A stretch of DNA of 64,000 nt from assembly GCF_051201665.1 (NCBI RefSeq), contig NZ_CP179211.1, positions 1-64,000 on the forward strand, written 5' to 3'. The position numbers and the translations under genes are program-made. How positions within the stretch are numbered: position 1 is the stretch's first letter; the number at the start of each line of letters is the position of its first letter. The notes under the pieces are model-generated. The model was given only the letters and a program-made list of their open reading frames with translations. It was not told where the DNA came from and made no database searches. Shown here one piece after another: positions 58,810 to 64,000 of the stretch. The stretch is from Psychrobium sp051201665 (GTDB lineage Bacteria > Pseudomonadota > Gammaproteobacteria > Enterobacterales > Psychrobiaceae).

Positions 58810-59036
58810 TTGGCACAAAGCAGTCCAATAGAGGAATGCATTTTCATATCTAAAACTGTCTTGAAAGTGGCAAAAATGATCAAACTTAATTGCCTACTGA
58901 AAGTAGTCGCTCAACTACAGGCACATCTTGCTGCGCAAGAACGCTGAACAAGAGGTGGATAACGCTTCGCGTTAACACACAACTTATTTCCGCTTATACC
59001 CGTAGTCACTCCCCAAAGTAATAAATTTTATTTTTT

Positions 59037-60436
59037 TTACTTTTTTAAAAGCTTAGCGAGGTAACTATTGCGCTTGTGAGAGTTGCTACATGTTTCTGTA
59101 ATGACCATTAAATCATCAGAGCTTCCCACTATATGGATTTCAGCCTCGGCTCTTGTGATTGCCGTATATAACCACGATCTATCAACGATCTTGCCTTTCT
59201 GTAGAGCGATTATGACACTAGGAAATTGCGAACCTTGAGCTTTGTGTAGGGTTATTGCATAACCCAACTCCATGCAATCGAGCACAGATTGCGTGACCTC
59301 AACCATATCACCAGTATCCAGCGTTACTTGACCATAGCCTTCACCCGAAGACTCAATACTGGTTAGTGTGCCTAGAGAGCCGTTTTGAATGCCTTTGTCG
59401 TAGTGGTTTTGCGTGAATAGAATCGCATCATTCAATCTGAGGTTTTGAAAGAATCTCTCACCGTGCATTTCAAACTCAAGCCTATCTCCATTAAGGTTGA
59501 CAGCCTCTTGTGTTAGTTTATTAATTTCAGCAACAAGTGCTTTGGTTGGAGCCATAACACGACTGTTCTCAGGCGATTGCTGATACAGTTCACGACACAC
59601 TTGGGCGATATTTGTTTTTTTCGTTTCGTGGAAGTGAATAGCTCCCGTACTTAACTTCTCTGGCACGATTCCACTGTTGATAAGCTTTGAGTATTCGGGA
59701 ATTCCCGTTGAGCCTTCCTGACGTTTAACGATATCTAGCATGGTATTGGTGATAGCTTTTGACTGAACGATATCAGCAAGTACCTTACCGCAACCTATGG
59801 GCGGCAACTGGTCTGGGTCGCCAGTAAATATAATGCGAACCGATGGATGAATATGGTTGACCAAGCGATACATGGTTGGCAAGTCAATCATACTGGCTTC
59901 ATCAATCACCAGAAGATGTTTTGGCTGCTCTGACGATGGCTCTATCGGCTCATCACGAAACTGCTTGGCGATGGTTGAGGTGATAAAACCAATTGACTCA
60001 TGCAAGCGCATAGCGGCTCTACCACTCAACGCTACAGCATGTATTTCAAATCCCATTTGATGGTAGGCTCTAAGTGCGGTTCTAAGCACCGTCGTTTTAC
60101 CAGTACCAGCCCCGCCCGTGATACAACTCACCGCGTTATCTAAACACGTTGTTACTGCTTCGATTTGTTTCTTGGTCAGCTCGTATGGCAATTCACCAAC
60201 CGCAGAGCAATATGCAGAATTTGCATATTCGTCATAAAGGTTGTTTTGGCTAGCTAATGCTTTAAGCCGTTTAGCAACGACATTTTCCATCAATAACTGT
60301 GCGGTTGGATGGTAAGTGCCACTGTCAGGGTTTAGGATGTATTGTGCTTTTTCATGACCTGCCTTGAACGCTGCCGCAACTAGCTCTTTGTCCTTGAGTA
60401 GTTTGGTTAAATAGGGTCGCAAGGTGTCACCAACGG
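59037..60436 (-). pseudogene. RecD2-like helicase, C-terminal part, split by IS21
   Basis: About 465 residues after the insertion (VGDTLRPYLTKLLKDKELV..): Walker A TGGAGTGKTTVL, Walker B HLLVIDEASMID, GDPDQLPPIGCGKVL, and the C-terminal LGYAITLHKAQGSQFPSVI and YTAITRAE. This is an SF1B 5'-3' helicase of the RecD2/YrrC type. The N-terminal part lies at 62360-63066, beyond the IS21 element. A start inside the insertion end (60488) could give a truncated helicase core. Confidence 0.88.
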
Positions 60437-60512
60437 TGCAAAAATGACCCACTAACATCGATCCAAAATTGACCCACCGATGTATCATTTATTTATTTTT
60501 AGGTGATACGGT

Positions 60513-61538
60513 ATGTTAACGAAGGAGCTATTTGTGGATATTAAAGTCCTGCATAAACAAGGCAAAAGCATTCGCGCCATTGCCAAGGAATTAAACGTAT
60601 CGCGCAATACTGTGCGTAAATATTTAAGAGGATATGACGTGCCTCATTATACAAAACGACATTCACCACCGACTAAACTCAGTCCCTTCCATGAGTATAT
60701 TCAAGGTCGAATAAATGCTGCAAAACCACACTGGATCCCAGCTGTTGTTTTGTTGTCAGAAATAAAATCTAGAGGTTATCAAGGTGGAATAACGCAACTC
60801 AGGGTGTATTTATCCGCTTTCAAGCAATTAACACCAGAGCCTATTGTTCGATTTGAAACCGGTCCGGGTCAACAAATGCAAATAGACTTCACCACGATTA
60901 AACGCGGAAAGCTTACCATTAAGGCGTTTGTGGCAACCCTTGGCTATTCACGAGCCTGCTACGTCTATTTTTATGACCATGAGCGAACAGAAGCATGGAT
61001 GGACGGATTAAGGGAAGCATTTCACTATTTTGGCGGCGTTCCAAAACAAGTGTTATGCGACAACGCTAAAGCATTAGTTATTGAGCGCGATGTTTACGGT
61101 GAAGGAAAGCACCGTTGGAATCAATCGTTTCTTGATTTGGCTGAGGAATATGGTTTTCAACCCAAAGCATGTCGGCCGTATCGTGCTAAAACCAAGGGGA
61201 AAGTTGAACGATTTAACCATTACTTGAAGAATAGCTTTGTTGTACCATTGCATGCAACGCTCAAGCAAGCGGGCTTATCGTTAGATTGTGCAAATGCCAA
61301 TAGCAAAATTGGCGGATGGCTAAACGATGTCGCCCACCAACGTATTCATGGTACGACCGCACAAAAGCCGCAATACCTCCTTGATGAAGAAGTGGCGTAC
61401 TTACAACCGCTTCCACAAAAACTTCACAGCAGTTTGGATTTAAAGAGCAGCGCATTAGTGTCGTTTATTGCGCCCATTGATATTGAATGCTATCAACACC
61501 CGATATCTGTTTACAGTGAACTACTGGAGCAACTATGA
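60513..61538 (+). CDS. istA: IS21-family transposase IstA
   Basis: The 341-residue protein has an N-terminal HTH (GKSIRAIAKELNVSRNTVRKYLRG) and a DDE core: Asp in MQIDFTTIKRG, Asp in VLCDNAKALV, Glu in KTKGKVERFNHYL. It is at the short end of the IstA length range. It overlaps istB by ATGA-type coupling. Intact. Confidence 0.94.
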   Translation: MLTKELFVDIKVLHKQGKSIRAIAKELNVSRNTVRKYLRGYDVPHYTKRHSPPTKLSPFHEYIQGRINAAKPHWIPAVVLLSEIKSRGYQGGITQLRVYLSAFKQLTPEPIVRFETGPGQQMQIDFTTIKRGKLTIKAFVATLGYSRACYVYFYDHERTEAWMDGLREAFHYFGGVPKQVLCDNAKALVIERDVYGEGKHRWNQSFLDLAEEYGFQPKACRPYRAKTKGKVERFNHYLKNSFVVPLHATLKQAGLSLDCANANSKIGGWLNDVAHQRIHGTTAQKPQYLLDEEVAYLQPLPQKLHSSLDLKSSALVSFIAPIDIECYQHPISVYSELLEQL

Positions 61539-62308
61539 GTATTCAACATGAACAAATCGCTTCAATATGTGAGCAACTCAATTTAAGAAATATAGAAAAC
61601 AACTGGCCTAACATTGCGAGTCGATGCGTCAAAAATGAAAGTAGTTATGCTGACTTTTTGTATCAGATCCTCACTAGCGAGTTAGAGAATAAGTATGATC
61701 GGGCGCGAGAAATCATGCTAAAAATGTCCGGTTTTCCAAGCATCAAAACACTAGACCAATTTAACTTCAAGATTGCAACAGGGGCACCACGTAAAGCGAT
61801 AACGGAGCTAAGCTCGCTTGCCTTTATTGAGCGGTGTGAGAATGTCATTTTACTAGGTCCAAGTGGTACAGGTAAAACACACTTAGCCATTGCGTTAGGT
61901 TATAAAGCCATTGAGCAACGCAAGAAAACACGTTTTATCAGTGCCGCAGATTTAATGCTTCAGCTAAGCAGTGCACAGCGGCAAGGAAAATTGAAAAGCT
62001 ACATGCAACGCTCTATTCTTGCTCCTCGGTTGCTAATCATCGATGAGATAGGCTATTTACCATTTGGCCGTGATGAAGCAAATCTATTTTTTAATGTCAT
62101 TGCCAAGCGTTATGAAAAAGGCAGTTTGATTCTAACGAGCAATTTACCCTTTGGACAGTGGCCGAGCGCCTTTTCAGATGATGCAACTTTAACAGCGGCC
62201 ATGTTAGATCGCGTACTACATCACTCTCATGTGTTGCAATTAACTGGCGAAAGCTATCGATTAAGAGAAAAAAGAAAAGCGGGTATTATTGATACCTATC
62301 AAGACTAA
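61535..62308 (+). CDS. istB: IS21-family ATPase helper IstB
   Basis: The 257-residue AAA+ protein has Walker A LGPSGTGKTHLA and Walker B LLIIDEIGYLPF, plus the family end RVLHHSHVLQLTGESYRLREKRKAG. IstB regulates target choice and assists IstA. Intact. Confidence 0.95.
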   Translation: MSIQHEQIASICEQLNLRNIENNWPNIASRCVKNESSYADFLYQILTSELENKYDRAREIMLKMSGFPSIKTLDQFNFKIATGAPRKAITELSSLAFIERCENVILLGPSGTGKTHLAIALGYKAIEQRKKTRFISAADLMLQLSSAQRQGKLKSYMQRSILAPRLLIIDEIGYLPFGRDEANLFFNVIAKRYEKGSLILTSNLPFGQWPSAFSDDATLTAAMLDRVLHHSHVLQLTGESYRLREKRKAGIIDTYQD

Positions 62309-62359
62309 CTGGGTCAGTTTTCAATCGATGAATTACTGAAAAAGTGGGTCAATTTTAAA

Positions 62360-63066
62360 CCGTTGTTGACAGCAAGGCCGCTTGGTTTGTATACGTATGG
62401 CCTTTATCAATTTCTTTTCTGATAGCCGTTTCTAGTGCTGCGCTTAGCCTCTTGTGGTCACAATCTGTGACCACAAGTTTGAAGTCGCAATTTGCGACCA
62501 CAAGATCGACTTGTTCAAACGATATCCCGAAACCGATCAGCACATAGGGATTTTGCTTGATCGCTTCAATCGACTCTTCACCGTGATGTTTCAGTAAGCG
62601 CTGCTGCACACCTGCTGGTATCTTATGTTCGGTCATCCAGTTGCAGTAGGCCAGATTTTTATATTTAGCATAGCCTTCAAACAACGCATTGATAGAATCT
62701 TCACTCAGGACGCTTCTAAGCTTTTCTCTCGATTCAGGAGTATCTTTTCTAACTATCGAGTGGAGATCTTTACCTAATAGCTCCCATAGCGCTCTAGCTT
62801 TACTTTCTCCAATACCTTTAAAGTCAGCTTCTCTTGCGATAAAGCGAATCAGTTGCTCGCCCGTTTCTGGAAGACTACATTCGATATGCTCCGGTGATTC
62901 ATAGGTGTGCTGCTGCATCACGAAGTCACCCGTTTCCATTTCTTCTATTATGCGTGAGCCTTTAACCGACCAGTGTTGACCGAGTGCGGGTTGAACGGGG
63001 ATTGAATCAGGGTGCGCTTTGATGGTGACGTAATACTTGCCGCTATTGGTTTTATAGGAGATTTAA
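62360..63066 (-). pseudogene. RecD2-like helicase, N-terminal part
   Basis: The open frame reads SYKTNSGKYYVTIKAHPDSIPVQPALGQHWSVKG (OB-like N-terminus of RecD2 proteins), then MQQHTYESPEHIECSLPETGEQLIRFI and HhH-like GIGESKARALWELLG. It ends in IS21 sequence after QAALLST. Upstream of 63066 a stop closes the frame, and no good start codon lies before the conserved part, so the true 5' end also seems lost, where it overlaps the end of the 63052 gene. Confidence 0.8.
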
Positions 63067-63324
63067 ATCATGACTTAAAAGCTCTCTAACAACAATGAAA
63101 TTTATCGGGAATTTAGCTTTTAAGTCATCTGGAACGATAGAAATAAACAATTCAATGCACTTTTTCCATTTAAGTTCGTCGACAGAATCAATACTAGGCA
63201 TACTATTGCCCTTCTTATTTTCTAAGGTATATCTTGTTCTTAAAGCTTTTACTAGACTATTCTCTTTTTGCCTTGTAGTTGATTCACAAATTTTCTTTAA
63301 GTCATCTAAAGTCATATTTTTCAC
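63052..63324 (-). CDS. Small hypothetical protein
   Basis: The 90-residue charged, helical protein MKNMTLDDLKKICESTTRQKEN.. lies between the RecT gene and the RecD2 remnant on the same strand. Its end overlaps the first open codons of the helicase remnant, suggesting a recombination join. Not recognised. Confidence 0.55.
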   Translation of the reverse strand: MKNMTLDDLKKICESTTRQKENSLVKALRTRYTLENKKGNSMPSIDSVDELKWKKCIELFISIVPDDLKAKFPINFIVVRELLSHDLNLL

Positions 63325-63338
63325 TTACCAAAAGTTAT

Positions 63339-64000
63339 TTAAGAATTCATTTCAAGCAAATTCAAGTTATTAGTAAACTCATCCTCGAATGCACCGTCAA
63401 CGATAGATACAAGTGTTTTCCAATGTCGTCTAATTAACGTTTTCTTTCTTAATTCGTCTACGAACGCTGAATGCCAAAATGAGTGTGGATTGGTTTTGCA
63501 ACTTGTTTCAATCTCCATAACCTCCTCTGGAGACATAGTTGTGGTTACAACTGCACCATCAACCAATTCAGTCGTACAGTATCCACCAGCCATTGCTCCT
63601 CTCATGTTGGTAGATAGACTTTGAGTGCTATGTGTAACTCGGTTGTTAATGCCGTTGAACTGAAATGTATCGTTTGAATATATGATATCTGCAGTTGTAA
63701 TTTGTATATAGGGATTTAAGCTACCAAGCTTTAGGTATCCCTTATAGCCAATATAGAATAAAGCTCGAAAACCGTTAGTTGGGTCAAACTGGGGAATAAC
63801 GAATGCAAGCTGCTTATCAGGACAAATAGTTAATCCAAATTTGGCTATATTCAAGAAAGCTGATGCAATCATACCAGGAAAGCAGACTTCATTTGCGCTT
63901 GTGCTATCAATTAGATTCATTAAATATTGACGCTCTTCGTCATAATCAATTAGACCTTGATACTTCTCTGCGTTAGTTCTGAATTCTTTTTCAACATTAG
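63339..64000 (-). CDS. recT: RecT-family single-strand annealing protein, 5' end outside window
   Basis: The frame is open to the right window edge, and the Met at 63920 is internal. The RecT core is clear: ASAFLNIAKFGLTICPDKQLAFVIPQ, RALFYIGYKGYLKLG, IIYSNDTFQFNG, then GGYCTTELVDGAVVTTTMSPEEVMEIE. RecT anneals complementary single strands, usually with a 5'-3' exonuclease partner, which is not in the window. SXT-like elements carry such genes (bet/exo) for element-driven recombination. Confidence 0.88.
   Translation of the reverse strand, partial: NVEKEFRTNAEKYQGLIDYDEERQYLMNLIDSTSANEVCFPGMIASAFLNIAKFGLTICPDKQLAFVIPQFDPTNGFRALFYIGYKGYLKLGSLNPYIQITTADIIYSNDTFQFNGINNRVTHSTQSLSTNMRGAMAGGYCTTELVDGAVVTTTMSPEEVMEIETSCKTNPHSFWHSAFVDELRKKTLIRRHWKTLVSIVDGAFEDEFTNNLNLLEMNS

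Larger units (their letters stand above)
60437..62359 (+). mobile_element. IS21-family insertion sequence
   Basis: Inverted ends both contain AAAA-TGACCCAC (left TGCAAAAATGACCCAC, right inverted TTTAAAATTGACCCAC), with further TGACCCA repeats inside. It holds istA and istB overlapping by four bases. I could not fix a clean target duplication, so the tips are approximate. Confidence 0.85.

Overview
The window looks like part of a large conjugative element (integrative element or megaplasmid) from an AT-rich marine gammaproteobacterium, probably Alteromonadales-like. That taxonomy is an inference from composition, the insertion-sequence mix and an F-type transfer operon resembling those of SXT/R391 and IncA/C elements; no rRNA, tRNA or housekeeping gene confirms it.

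Layout. 1-6694: 3' part of a giant RTX protein with nine nearly identical 591-bp repeat units, followed by an IS66-family element (6773-8321). 8350-15716: a small unknown gene on the minus strand and two large exported Ig-like proteins ending at a bidirectional terminator. 15900-29160: an accessory array. A FimB-like tyrosine recombinase and four sites with inverted TATTCCAA/TTGGAATA arms lie at its left. To their right is a row of plus-strand cassettes (vapBC, an unknown gene with mazEF in two copies, a TPR protein, a KwaB-like fragment with a KAP-type NTPase, an HTH gene pair, an exported protein and an ADP-ribosyltransferase-like fragment). Nearly every cassette junction carries TTGGAATA, and a hicAB module sits between the left-hand sites. 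I consider this the best candidate for an undescribed system: an integron-like gene-cassette array that lacks attC sites and uses a short direct core.

29281-44113: F-type conjugation genes (S26 peptidase/trhF, traW, small ORF, traU, traN, a lipoprotein, an exported protein, traG) and a UvrD-like helicase. traF, traH and traC are not in the window. 44475-56630: a run of small genes plus a CobS-like ATPase, a DUF3150-like protein, a CobT-like vWA protein, paralogous small proteins and a Toprim primase-like gene. Most of these genes are preceded by a structured leader: an upper hairpin, then an anti-Shine-Dalgarno strand that can pair with the GGAGGAG ribosome binding site. Bases change in compensating fashion between copies, which suggests a shared translational control. 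Two genes here are broken by insertions: IS630 nested in IS256 in one, and an IS3 element in the primase gene.

56640-58810: a 47-aa ORF and a divergent ACC deaminase/Lrp-type regulator pair (acdS-acdR) flanked by short inverted repeats. 59037-64000, minus strand: a RecD2-like helicase split by an IS21 element, a small unknown gene, and a RecT annealing protein running off the right edge.

Overall: conjugation plus DNA-processing backbone, heavy insertion-sequence decay, an accessory cassette array rich in toxin-antitoxin modules, and acdS as metabolic cargo. All function calls come from reading the sequence and from memory of protein families; no search was run.
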